From Camarhynchus parvulus (taxonomy: Eukaryota > Chordata > Aves > Passeriformes > Thraupidae): a stretch of 64,000 bases of DNA. The translations under genes were made by a program, and so were the position numbers. The notes beneath the pieces are model-generated. The model saw only the letters and a list, made by a program, of their open reading frames with translations, was not told the origin of the DNA and searched no databases. Location of the stretch: assembly GCF_901933205.1 (NCBI RefSeq), contig NC_044571.1, forward strand, positions 75,393,689-75,457,688, written 5' to 3'. Of this stretch, positions 13,701 through 25,417 are shown in pieces (positions within the stretch are counted from its first letter, which is position 1; the number at the start of each line of letters is the position of its first letter).

Positions 13701-16675
13701 CTAAGAAAAAACATGGGATATCCAGTTAATAAACTCAGGGAAACTGTGGTGTTGTACAACACATTATTTATTTAATTCATGATACTTCATATGACCTTGT
13801 TAGCCTTGAAGTAGTAGTGATATCATCCCTTTTCTGACACTGAATTATAACTATAGTGATACTTCCAGTACTCTCTGTGACATGTTCAATAAAGGCACCT
13901 CTCTTCTGAAACAAGTCTGCCTACCCAGTTACTTCAAAAGTTCTTGGAATTGCTGAAAAATCTTCACTTAGCTGAATCACTGCTTTTAGTATTAGTGTTA
14001 ATCTGTTAATATAAAAAGCAGTAATGTAATTCAGCACGACAAGATTTTACTGGCTACTGTAAACTATGCTGCCATTTCTTGCTTCCTGAGACTAGTTCAA
14101 CGTGGAATTGAATTAAATACTATAAATACAAAATAAATATAATTTTATGTGTAAATTTTGAGTAACTTAGACTCTGAGAAGTACTGCTGCTCTTACATTG
14201 CCATTTTTGCTGCTTACTTCCCTTCCATTAAAGCCACTGAAAACCCAAATTTATTCAAATATTTCAAGAGATGGTGCAATTTTGCAAATCTTAATTCAGA
14301 TGCAAATTATTACATAAATATACTTTTGCATGTGTTGGGAAACTCCAACCTGTAATGTAGCAAGATGCTGCAATGAATTCCAGTTATAGAATTAAAAACT
14401 TATTGGAAAATTCTGTAAGGCACAAATACAAAAAGTAAACCCTAGATTACGGGGAAAAAATATTTTGCTATTTCAGTTTCTACTAATTTTGTAAAGACAA
14501 AATCAGATTTTACTTTCTCTGAAATGTTTTTTAAAATAACAAGTTTTGATTATTTTTCAGGTTAAATAAATTTCTGAATTGTCACATGGCATCTTGCTTT
14601 CCAGAAGACAGAGAATATTTACATCTATAATCTTTCCTAGGCACTATGCGTTTGTCAGAACTTTTACCTTTTTAATTTCAAGCTCATACTCCACTCAGCT
14701 ACCAAGCTAAAATATGAGAAAAGCTAAATGAATGAGCAATATTTCAGCTTATCACTGACCAAAAGAAAAATTAAGGATAAAGTTTTCCAACATTGTTAAA
14801 AAGGTATACAAGAAAGTTACTGATCAAAGTGCCAAAGCATGCAGCATTTACAATTGTTATGCTTTGCATTTTTAATTTGCATGCATCCAAAAATCACAGT
14901 ACCAGTTTTACATCAGTTTTCCTGAGACTATAATTTGCTGAGGATATGTAAATTGTAATACAAAACTAGCATAAGCTAGTTGATAATTTCTTATTGAGCT
15001 GTTTAATTGCACAAAATAAAGAAAACCCAAGACATTCCACCTTGGAAGCTTTGCTCAATCTTTGACACTCTCATAATTCACAAAAGCTTATTGAAAAAGA
15101 AGTCCTTTAAATTCCACAATATTGTCCTTTACAATAAGAGTCTCCTATGAATTTCAGATTCATTTCATCACTCTTTCTAGTGCTTTCCCCTGAGAATTTG
15201 TTGAAATAACCCATCTGTCATTTCCATGGGAAAATTAAACATGAAAACCAATATCAGCTTATACATTTAATGTCTTATTACATTCTTTTAAAATCCATTA
15301 TGTATATAACTCAAATCAGGTTTTAAATTTATGTGTATGCTCAAGACCTGCTTGGGAATTAAGACAAAGAACTGCGGAAGTACTGGGTGTTTTTCATAAT
15401 CATAAGAAACTGAAGGTAGATTTAATATTAAATATTGTATTTTACTACCAATATTAATCAGGTGTATTTTCAGATGTTGATAATTTTCCCTCTTTCAGTT
15501 CTGTATGTGTTGCTATCTTAGTATAATATAAGACTTCATAAAGTCTCACCTAAACTGTTCCAGAGCTTACTTTGTTACCTTCTCAAACACAAGCTTTTGC
15601 AAACTCCAGTATGTTCTGAAAACTGCCTCCTCAGAAATGTAACAAATGCAATGAAAATAAACTCATATACCTTTACTAGTTCTGCATTTGATTCAAAATG
15701 CAATTTTGGTGGTGGTGGGTTGTAGAAAATCTCAATTGCCCTTTTGATATACCTGTTTTGCCTCCTCCTTCGAGACTCTCTGCCTATTTTTTTTAGATAT
15801 TATCCTCTCACTGTTTTTCACTTGGTTTTCATCATTGTAAATAAAATAAAGAATGACCCTATATTTCTGTTTCACTGATTTTCCTTCATGGAAAAGACCC
15901 TGTAGTTTTTTTAAAGCTGAGATAGCTAATGAGGTACCAGGCACGTGGTGTGATTCTTGGGGCTGTTCTGCACAGTACCAGGAGTTGGACTTCAACCTAA
16001 ATGGCAGGTTCATGAGAGTTTAATTAATTTGGTATGTTTCAAGCTGTTATTAAATCATGCTGCAAAACACTGTAAAAGCAGTTTTAGGACAGTATTCATT
16101 ACAAGGATGTTTTCAATCACAAGAATTAATATGTATGTTTTCAAATGAGGCTAATATAGGTGAAAAGGTCATGACATTCTGCATTAGTTCAGAAGGGCTT
16201 TGCTTTTGTAATTTCAACACTGATGCACAATGATTTGAAGCACATTTTAAGTATCTATTTCATTTAAATAAAATTCAATCAAAAATTTCAGAGTCTGAAT
16301 TCTGGCTAGACTAATAATCAGTGGATGAAGGAGAGGCAATTGCCATGATTCTATTCTTATAGATAGATAAAGAATAATAAACCACCCAGTTCAACAATTT
16401 CAGGATATCTGAATAATTGGTAGCAACAATTAACAGGGTTTTGCATCATGTATAGTCTGAGAGAAAAAATGAAGCCCTGCAAATTACCAGAAATATTTCT
16501 GAAAAAGTAACAACATGTAAGTCCTTGCTACCCTATTAATGTAGAAGAATCATATCCCATTTAGAAATGTCTAAACTGAAAAAAGCTAAAATTTCCAAAG
16601 CATATCTGCCATTTTTGCTGTTTGGCCACAAAGAATGTTATAGGCTCTGAAAACTGAACAAAAATAACTCCTATT

Positions 16676-16765
16676 CACAGAACCACAAAACAGCTGAAGG
16701 TTCGAAGGAATCTCTGGAGATTGCCAGGTGCTCAATGCTACAGCAGGTTTCTCAGACCTGTATCT
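16676..16765 (-). mobile_element. Possible CR1 3' remnant
   Basis: The stretch aggttcgaaggaatctctgg followed by a diverged CAGGTTTCTCAGACCTGTATCTGG-like segment resembles the CR1 antisense tail (TTGGAAGGGACCTCTGGAG...). The divergence is high and the call is tentative. Confidence 0.4.
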
Positions 16766-17755
16766 GGTCTCCATCCAAAAATATGACCCCTTGCAGCTTT
16801 TCCACATAGACTCCAGTCAACTGCCAGGGTTAGTGTGGAGCAAATGAAGCTCCAAGGGGTCACAGTCTGAGAGCCAGACTAGCCTTGGCAGTCTTTCCAC
16901 AACATCCCGCAGCTGAGCCCCTGGAAGGCAGGAAAACTTCCTAAACAACAGATGAGGTCAGAAAATGGGAGCATCCTTCCCCCAGCTCCAGGGAATTGCT
17001 CACTGCTTTTCCTTACCACTTCCTCCTGGTGCTTCTGTTTGGATCAGGTTTAGTTGGCTTTGGAATTTCATTAAGAGTGCAAAGTGAAAAATATGTCCAC
17101 ACTGTGAGATTATGATCAATCATTGAGAAGTAAATTCTACAGGATATACGTAAGTCAAATGGTAAATTTTGTTGAATTTCAGAATTTTCAGTACATAGAT
17201 GTACAACAACTGTTTGCAAGGTATTTGTAAGATAATCCTTTTTTAATTAATCCTTGACTTACACACTCAACATGGGAATAAAAATGTTCAAAACAACTTA
17301 ATCTTTGTCTACATATTAACAAACTTCTGAGGGTCTTTTTGCCTCTGGAATAATTTTTTTACAGGCTTCAGGAATACTTTTTTTTAAATTTTACTTCTTC
17401 ATATCTGGGGAACTGTATTAGTTTCATATTCTCTGCCCATTCATGCATAAATAAAATAATTTACGACTATTAACTTAAGCAGCAATTCAATGACCTTCTT
17501 CATTCCAATTTCCAGGTCTTTAAAAATTCTGCAAACAAAGATGATGCCTTCATTGAACTATCCATCTAGAATGAGAATGTAGTACTGCATGCAATGTCTG
17601 TAAAATATTAAAGATGTCCAGGCTTTTTCAAAGCTGGAAGCAATTACTGGTTGAACAGATCATGAAAACTAATTTTGATAAAAATATTATTATTCAAATT
17701 TTTTTTGAAACGCTCAAGAAAATGTCCTCCACACAAAAATAAAACCTACAAAAGG

Positions 17756-17788
17756 TTTTATCCTTTTATAAGATATAAAAGGATAAAA
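17756..17788. repeat. Perfect inverted repeat (hairpin), 15-bp arms, 3-bp loop
   Basis: The left arm ttttatccttttata (17756-17770) is exactly complementary to the right arm tataaaaggataaaa (17774-17788), with the loop aga. The arms are AT-rich and no poly-U tract or gene end is associated with them. Confidence 0.9.
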
Positions 17789-17885
17789 GCCATCCTATTC
17801 TAAAGGATATATTCAAAAGATTAATTTAATTATCTGCTATTGGCATAAAACCTTTAGAAAATCAAAGAAACTTCAAGATAATACG

Positions 17886-18105
17886 GAATCCTTGAATGTT
17901 TTGGGTTGAAAGGGACCTTAAAGATAATCTAGTTCCAGCCCTCCTGAACAGACAGTGACACCTTCCATAGACCAGTCTGTTCATTTAACCTGGTTTTAAA
18001 TATTTCAGGGAGGGAGCATCCATTAGCTCTCTGGGAAACCTGTACCAGAGCCTTACCACCCTCTCAGGAAAGAATTTCCTAATATTTAACCTAGACCTAC
18101 CCACT
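17886..18105 (-). mobile_element. CR1 LINE 3' end, antisense on plus strand
   Basis: The plus strand shows the CR1 antisense tail: gttttgggttgaaagggacc, then agataatctagttccagccc, then ctctgggaaacctgtaccag and a segment ending in cctaatatttaacctagacc. This is the last ~220 bp of a minus-oriented copy. Confidence 0.85.
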
Positions 18106-18933
18106 CAGCATGGATTAGATGAGAATTCAATGAGATGCTTCAAAATGTAATGGTAAATTCTAATGTACCTCATGTCACTTCTATGTATGTGGTTATTTGA
18201 GTAAGGGAAAGGTTTTTCCCACAACAGTGTGGGTGTGTAAAAGACATAGTTTTAGGCCACAACATCTTTGATCTATTACTTGATCACTGAGGAGACGAAA
18301 ATAATGGCCTAATGTCCAAGTGGGCAGCTAGCATGAGGTGGGAGAGATCTTTCTCAAGTGTGCATAGTGTCTGCATTCACACACATCATATCTAAATGTA
18401 TGCCTGGAATAAGAATTCAATGGTTGGAAACCAAGCTTTACAACATAAGTGAAAAAACACCAACAAACTGAACTAAGCAAGACCAACAAAGGAACTTAAA
18501 GAGAGTGATACTGGACACTGCAGAAGGGATTTTCATGAACCTCAGTTTAAAGCTAACATCATATTTCAACACTATTAATACTTCATTGTATTTGAAATCA
18601 TTAAACATTATCTTGTGAATATTAGACAAATGAAGAGACTAAATAAAAATCTAAAGTGCATTAGCATTTTTCTTGGAAACACACAAAGGATGCTAGTCTT
18701 ATGTTTTGCGTGTGGCCTCACCTCCATATGGAGAAAAAACGTGAATGACTACTGTATTGCATACAGACTTCATAGCTAATTATGCACCTAACATTGCACA
18801 TTCTACCTCAAATGCATTTAATTTACTTTTTCTCTTCTTGTGTTTCAACACTTGAGATAATTCATTAGACTATATTTTTAATGTATTTACCAGAAAAAAA
18901 AAAGTCATCTTTTCAAATTAGGTACAGTCCTAC

Positions 18934-19050
18934 CTGATTAAGTTTCTTCCATAGGTTGAGAACAGGAGAAAGTTCTGTTGACCATATTTCTCTGTCAAAT
19001 TTGCAGCCAGCAGTTACTGACCTACTCAGGATCCGAAGCTGTGAAATGAC
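18934..19050 (-). CDS. DYNC2H1: DYNC2H1 exon: C-terminal domain, VISQLRILSRS
   Basis: This exon has 39 codons (573-611), phase 0, acceptor ttctcatcactcag and donor gtagga. It encodes VISQLRILSRSVTAGCKFDR and then EIWSTELSPVLNLWKKLNQ. The match to the mammalian C-terminal domain is nearly gapless; one visible change is Cys for Ser in TAG-KFD. The donor sits next to several in-frame stops, so read-through would truncate the protein. Confidence 0.96.
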
Positions 19051-19381
19051 CTGAGTGATGAGAATACAAATGCACTCTTGAAGAAGGATAAACAAACTTC
19101 TTTTAGTACAAAAATGCCATACAGTAGCAAATACTCTTCAATTTATCTACAAACTATCCCTTTCTGCATACTTAAATACTGATCATGGTCTGATCAAAAC
19201 ACAAACAATATCCATATTCAAGAACAAAACGTACTTGAACTTCATTCATATTAAACCTCAAAAAAACCCTATATATTTTCTTATCATAGTAATTGTCTTC
19301 ATCCAATTATAATTTAAAAACTAATGAGGGGCATAATTAAGTAAAAAGCCTCTTTTCCACAAAATTTAGAGACAAAACTTG

Positions 19382-19427
19382 AGCTCTGCCTTTAACTAGG
19401 CTCAAGCTCTGCCTTTAACTAGGCTCC
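19382..19427. repeat. 23-bp tandem duplication
   Basis: The unit agctctgcctttaactaggc plus three bases occurs twice in direct tandem, identical at 22 of 23 positions. It lies about 330 bp inside the 16.9-kb intron. Confidence 0.9.
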
Positions 19428-20271
19428 ATCTGTAACTGAAAATTTAAGGGGAAACGAACTCCCAAAATGTGTTACTAAATAAATACAATAATTATCACAG
19501 ACCAAAACTCCAGACAATTATAGGAAATTCAATCTGATCTGACCAGGATCTTTTATTTACATATTCATGCTAACTCAACCTATTTAAATATATACCTATT
19601 AAAAAAAGAAAGCATGAAATTAAAAAAATAACTGCAAACCTTCCAGAAAGAAGGGGAGCTTCTAGTTCATTAGGTCCAACTGCCTTTTATTGTTAGCAAC
19701 CCTAGTACACAAATCAACTGATAAAATACATACATACATTTGGAACAAAGGCCACTGAAATTAAAATTCTTCAGTGATATTGCAGTCTGTCCCTTAAACT
19801 GTATATAACCCCCTGGTATTTTTGAGGCATTTTCATTAAATTTTAGTTATTTTTCACAGTGTATTTTTTGCAAGGCATGTTAGAGAACAACTTATTAATT
19901 CTTTCCTCTTTCACTTGACAATAAAGAATTAAGCTTCATAGCAAAAATGTATTAATCATTCAGAAGGTCTGGACTATTTAATTGTAACACAGACGGAGGG
20001 AGAAAGTCAAGTTGTTTCTGCTGGGATTTGACTTATTTTCTAGTCTTGAAAGATGTGCAATGATGAAGTGCTTTCTTTTGTTTTTTATTTTCTTTCACGG
20101 AAGCAAACTTCTCCTTCCTATTTATCAGCCTTGATAGGGACTGTGAAACACTACAAGATGATAGTACACCCAACCATCATTTTAACTTCTATAAACAAGC
20201 TCTGACCATGAGACTGTGGTTTAAAATCCTGAAAGAATTTAAGGGCAGTAGTAGAATCACAATCTCAGAAT

Positions 20272-20486
20272 GTAGGAGAGTAGATTTCAGCTTAGTCAGG
20301 GATCTTTTTAGCAGGAAGCAGTAGGCAACTGTTTTGGAGAGCAAAGAGGGGCCAAGAGAGCTGGTCAATCCTCAAGAAAAAAATTCTCAAGGCACAAAAC
20401 CAGTTCTTTCTGATGCAGAGGAAACAAGCATGATAAGCAAGTCAAAGAACAATCATGACAGAAGATAATCATGGATGTAGAGGAAG
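20272..20486 (+). mobile_element. CR1 LINE fragment, endonuclease-RT linker of ORF2
   Basis: The plus strand keeps the CR1 ORF2 segment between the endonuclease and reverse transcriptase: a frame reading WRAKRGQESWSILKK and KAQNQFF, preceded by a diverged LVRDLL-GRKQ-like segment. Frameshifts and stops are present. It lies immediately beside a CR1 3' end in the opposite orientation (20513-20848). Confidence 0.65.
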
Positions 20487-20512
20487 TCAGTGACCTCAAA
20501 TTCTAGAATATG

Positions 20513-20848
20513 CTGAGTTGGAAGGGATCCACAGGGATCACTGAAATCCAACTCCTGGCTCTGCACAGGACATTCCCAAGAGTCATACCATGTGCCTGAG
20601 AGCATTGTCCAAACATTTCTTGACCTCTGTCAGGCTGGTGCTGTGACCACTTCCCTGGGGAGCCTGTTCTACGGCCCAGACACCCTCTGGGTGAAGAACC
20701 TTTTCCTGCTGTCTAACCTAAACCTCCCCTGAGTCAGCTTCAGGCCATTCCCTCGGGTCCTGCCACTGGTCACCACAGAGAAGAGATCAGTGTCTGCCCC
20801 TCCTCCTCCCCTTGCAAGGAAGCTGAAGGCTGTAGCGAAGTCCCCCAC
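20513..20848 (-). mobile_element. CR1 LINE 3' end with ORF2 C-terminus
   Basis: The minus strand encodes the CR1 ORF2 C-terminal signature TDLFSVVTSGRTRGNGLKLT followed by QGRFRLDSRKRFFTQRVSGP. The 3' untranslated tail on the plus strand begins ctagaatatgctgagttgga. It is 5'-truncated and relatively well preserved compared with the neighbouring copies. Confidence 0.88.
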
Positions 20849-22500
20849 AGAAGATGGGCACAAGGATGGACCACCCAGCAGGAGTAGAAAGACAGTGCTC
20901 AGTTGTGTTAGGGTCAAGTAAGGAAAACCAAACCTCATCTGGGTTTAAAAGCAGCAGTGTATGCAAAGGCCTAAAAGGGCTTCTGGCAGTATTCTAGTAG
21001 CTAAAATGAAAATATGAGCTACTGCTCTTTATAGCTTTCGTTATAAAAAATAACATTTCACCCTCTCATTCTCATAACTTAATTTTAAACTTTCATAATC
21101 CTTTGTGTGCCCCAGCTATTGTGTATATCAAAAAAGATTCTTGTTTAATTTAGCGAAAAATTAATTTCTCTGATGAATGTTTTGATCATAGTATCTTTAT
21201 CATTCCAGCTATTCTTCCTCATTTTCACTCTGCACATATGCAAATGTTCTGACAAGCAATACAGATAATAAACACACATTTGTGCCTTCCAGATACCATT
21301 CTTTTAGCTATAATTTTGTGTCTTTTAATTTGTTTTTGGGTAGTTGCCTGCCATCATTTGCTAAGCAGTAAAACATTTATATGAAATACACTTTAACTGG
21401 TAATTCAGTATGTAGTACTTCATATAAACTTGCATATAGTGCATACTATAAAGCTGAAAAATGTTTATATGATTGCTTTGTGAATATGGGGGACTGAAAA
21501 CATTAACTCTGGTATTCATTTTCAAAGCGCCTTTAGAGGTATAAACACGTATCTCCATACAGCTGAAATGAGTTTGAGAAGTAGGGACTGCAAGATCAAG
21601 TAATTAAAGTATTTTTCTATCTCTACTGTACAGTGTTATCTGTCTTTTTCTAATTATCTAATTATAAAATTTGTCAATAGTTTAAATAGGAAATATAGTA
21701 CCTATTCTTTATTTCAATTTTTTTTTCCTTAGTGTGCCTATATGTGTTTCTGCTTTGTGTATTTCATCAAAGTAGTTCAAAAATATTGGGTTATCATTAT
21801 CAAAATTTAAACACTTAAATTAAAGGTACAGAATCAAAGAAATCAAGTCTTAACTCTCTGTGTCCTGGAGTACTGTAGCATACAATGATCTTCATCAAAT
21901 GTTCATGTAACATTAACTCTTTACAGTTCATCCCATTTCTTTTCTCAGGTATAGCAGGCATGATGGTAGCATACTTTACTCCTAAAGTTTCCATGACAGC
22001 ACAATTTTCAATTCACTGTAATTTTTTTTTAATTAATGGGTTGGGCTGAAACTTTTTGTACTGGTGGCTCTTTCAGCCTGAATATTTTTTTCAAAATTTT
22101 AACCTAGAATAATCATTCACGTTCAAGACACAGATGAAAATACATTTGATTCATGTCAAAAGACTCAGGTTAACCTCACCTTTGAACTGCTTCAACACCC
22201 CAAACTTTTGCTAATGGGCTGTGAATTTGATGGCAGGACATCTGTCCAAATTTAGGAAAGAATTACAGATTGTAAAATAGTTACACTTATTACTATTTAA
22301 GTATGATTACAAGTTTGATATTAGAACTTGAATGGTGCAAGTATTTCATTCTCACAAATCTCAGTGACGTTCCTTACAGTATTGACTACTCTATGCTACT
22401 TTGAATCAGCTAAAGCTTGAGAAAATGTTTATTTTGTTGTCTCAAATCAGTCTCTGTCTGGTTGTTATGAAAATGAAAAGGGAAATGTATTTTTTAATAG

Positions 22501-22715
22501 GATCATAGAACAATTAATGGTAGAAAGAAGCTAGGGAGGTCTCTAGTCTACTCTCCTGTTGGAAGCATGATGAGCTTTAAAACCAGACCAGGCTGCTCAG
22601 GGCTTTATCTGGTTTTGAAAAATCTCAAATACAGAGACTGAAGAACGTCTCTGGATGACCTCTTCCACCCTAATAATTAAAAGGTTTCCCATAATATCAA
22701 ATCTGGACCTTTCTT
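22501..22715 (-). mobile_element. CR1 LINE 3' end, diverged
   Basis: The plus strand starts with gatcatagaacaattaatgg and continues with ggtctctagtctactctcct and ccaggctgctcagggcttta, a degraded version of the CR1 antisense tail. Minus orientation, about 215 bp. Confidence 0.75.
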
Positions 22716-25067
22716 GTTTTGGTTTATGTCCTGTAAAAATAAGAGTCAAATGAATGGACTGGGACAAAGAATGTGTTAGTACTAGGAAGGACCAGAATAA
22801 AACCATGAGTGGGATATATCAGAATTCTCAGGTGCACCACAGAAGTGTCCAAAGGATTGTGGTCTGTTTGCAACTGCTCCACTTAACTATTTTCACCTCC
22901 AGGCAACAAAAATAAGTTTTGAGTTGGAAGGGAAACTGGATTTAAAAGGAAAAGGACTATCAGGAACACATTTCAGGGGATTATATGAAAACCAAAGCGA
23001 CAGGACAGGAATGAACACATAGACTAGATAAGTACCTAGAAGGAAGGAGACCTTGATTCAGATGACAAAGGGAATATGATTAGGAATCTGTGTTTAAGAA
23101 GATGAAACAACTCTTGAGTTGAAAGAGGGCACTGTACAGTCACATTAGGCAAGCACAAACTCACCCTTACCTATCCTTAGGCACTTATTTAAAGCTTACT
23201 TAAAACTTACTCCAAAATATTATCACCTTTGCCTTAGCCTCCCTAAATAATCAGTAGACAGATCTTCAGTGGGATAACTTGCATTTTAAAGGTTCTCTTA
23301 TTGAGTACATAGGAAAACTAAGTTTTTTACATAGGTACCTCAGATAGATGGGTCTATGCCATAGAAATTAGAATGAGGATTTTAATTTAATTTCCCAGAA
23401 GCCTAGCTACAAAACTTGAGAAGAATTCAGTTACTCTCAATGTAATATATATACAACAGCATCAGGCCAACCTATAATCAACTTCAAAACTTACTCTATA
23501 TTAAGCTTGCCTTAAACATGGTGTTTCTACGAGCACATAGTGAGATCAGAAGTGACCAGCACAGATGCATACATCCAGGTCTGTGGAATCCTATCCTTTG
23601 CACTCTAACCCAGGCAGGTACTTATAGTACTAAGGGAACTGAAAATTCAATCACAGATGTAAAATACAGGGTATTCAAAGTAAGAGTACTTTTACAATAC
23701 CTAACCTTTGAATGTTCTCCTTTGTTATTGCAATGTATTCTTTTTATATATTATACACTAAAAGCTCTTACATGTTGTGTTAGTCCACACCAAATGCAAA
23801 TCTGAATATTCTGAATAATGAGAAGAGTGAAAAAAATCTACCATTAAGCAGGAAAAGAGTACCTTCATTAAAAATATGAGAGAGATAGAAAAAGAGATCA
23901 TAAAAACATAAAAGCAATCAGCAAAAATGGTCTGTTTAAAGAGGGGCAAGAAGATTATTCAGAATCACAAATCTTGATAGAAACTGTCTTAAGCAAGGTT
24001 AACTAATCACAACAGTATTTAGGCAAAAAATTCAATAGAGCAATTTATTTGTGAACAATGCATCTAATACTGATGAACAGCCTAGAGAAAATGTTACCAG
24101 GTATTTTCTCTATTCTTAGTGGAAAATAGATGCATGTATGTTTTTTCTGAGTTATCAGCACAGAAAAACACAAATTGCATATATTAAGAAAGGTAGAGTG
24201 GTCAAGCTAAGAATGTCAATATTTATTTACCAAGATATTAAATTACTTGTGCATCTCAGCTTTTTAATCTATTACACATTTTTGGGTGCATCTACAGACA
24301 TATGCTGCTATGATATTGACCAGCACATTAGAGTAGAAAACATGTGCATCTAGAGAAATTATGAGAGATAATGAACAAAATGGAAAGCTATAAAGATAAT
24401 GAATGTTCTCATGTGACTTCCTATGGAACTACTAAAAAAGTCATGTTTTACCTGAAAATTAAAATTACTGGAAAAAATAAAAATGAGAAAATGTCAAGAT
24501 TTTAACTATTCCTTCTCTGAAACCTAGACAAGACAGATTTCTAGGAACACAAAATCTATTTCTGTTCTTTACCCACAAGATGAAAAAGTCTTGCTTTCAG
24601 TCATTCACGCTACTGCAAAAAATGCTACTTCACAAATACAATATATAATAAATGCAGACTTACATCTAAATCTTGTATTCATTTCAGAATCAACTCAAAT
24701 TTTATACACAGTATTAGGACTTGAAAAAGAGGAAAGTAATACAGTCAAAAATATCTTGTGAAATTCTGACAGTAAATTTAAAAAAAACCAGATCATTTCT
24801 GAACTCAATATGATTACTGTTCTAAGAATTCAAAGCTGGAAAGATTTGCTAGTCAGATAACTGCTATTTTTTTCAAGATTATGGAACATATAAAAAAGGA
24901 TTTTTATTTTTGTACAAAAATCAAGCAAAGTCCTCTCTGTAAATCTACAGATGTCAAAGCAGATACTCTACTGCCATCTACCAGTTTTAAAAGGATGTAG
25001 TATTAGCACAGAACCCATTTCTCTGACGGTGTTCAGAGGGGTTTTCAAATGAAGGAAGAGATGAGAA

Positions 25068-25417
25068 TGTTGACTCCATGTTCAGAAGGCTTGATTTATT
25101 ATTTTATGATATTACATTACATTAAAACTACACTAAAAAGAATAGAAGGAAAAGTTTCAACTCAGAAGCTAGCTAAGCTAAGAATAGAAAGGACAAGAAT
25201 GAAAACAAAGGCAGCTGCCTCAGACTCTCTATCCAAGCTAGCTCCGCTGTGGTTGGCCATTAATTACAAACAAGCACATGAGACCAATCACAGACAGACC
25301 TGTTGCATTCCACAGCAGCAGATAACCATTGTTTGCATTTGTTCCTGAAGCCTCTCAGCTTCTCAGGAAGAAAAAATCCCAAGAAAAGGATTTTCATAAA
25401 AAGATGTCTGTGATACA
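25068..25417 (-). mobile_element. Probable solo LTR of an avian endogenous retrovirus
   Basis: Read on the minus strand this 350-bp segment starts TGTATCACAGACATC and ends GGAGTCAACA, with an AATAAATCAAGCC block about 40 bp before the end that fits an LTR polyadenylation signal. Its overall sequence resembles an LTR family common in bird genomes. No internal retroviral coding sequence is attached, so it would be a solo LTR. I see no clear target-site duplication, and the ends may extend further on either side. The assignment rests on recall. Confidence 0.5.

Larger units (their letters stand above)
13701..18933 (-). other. Intron, 5.2 kb
   Basis: This is a phase-0 GT-AG intron. It holds a possible CR1 remnant (16676-16765), a GC-richer stretch of unknown nature (about 16800-17010), a perfect hairpin (17756-17788) and a minus-oriented CR1 3' fragment (17886-18105). 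The rest is unremarkable. Confidence 0.9.

Noticed and set aside
17756..17788. Rho-independent terminator or microRNA precursor
   Set aside because: The hairpin is too short and AT-rich for a microRNA precursor, and a bacterial terminator is meaningless in this genome. It is kept only as an inverted repeat.
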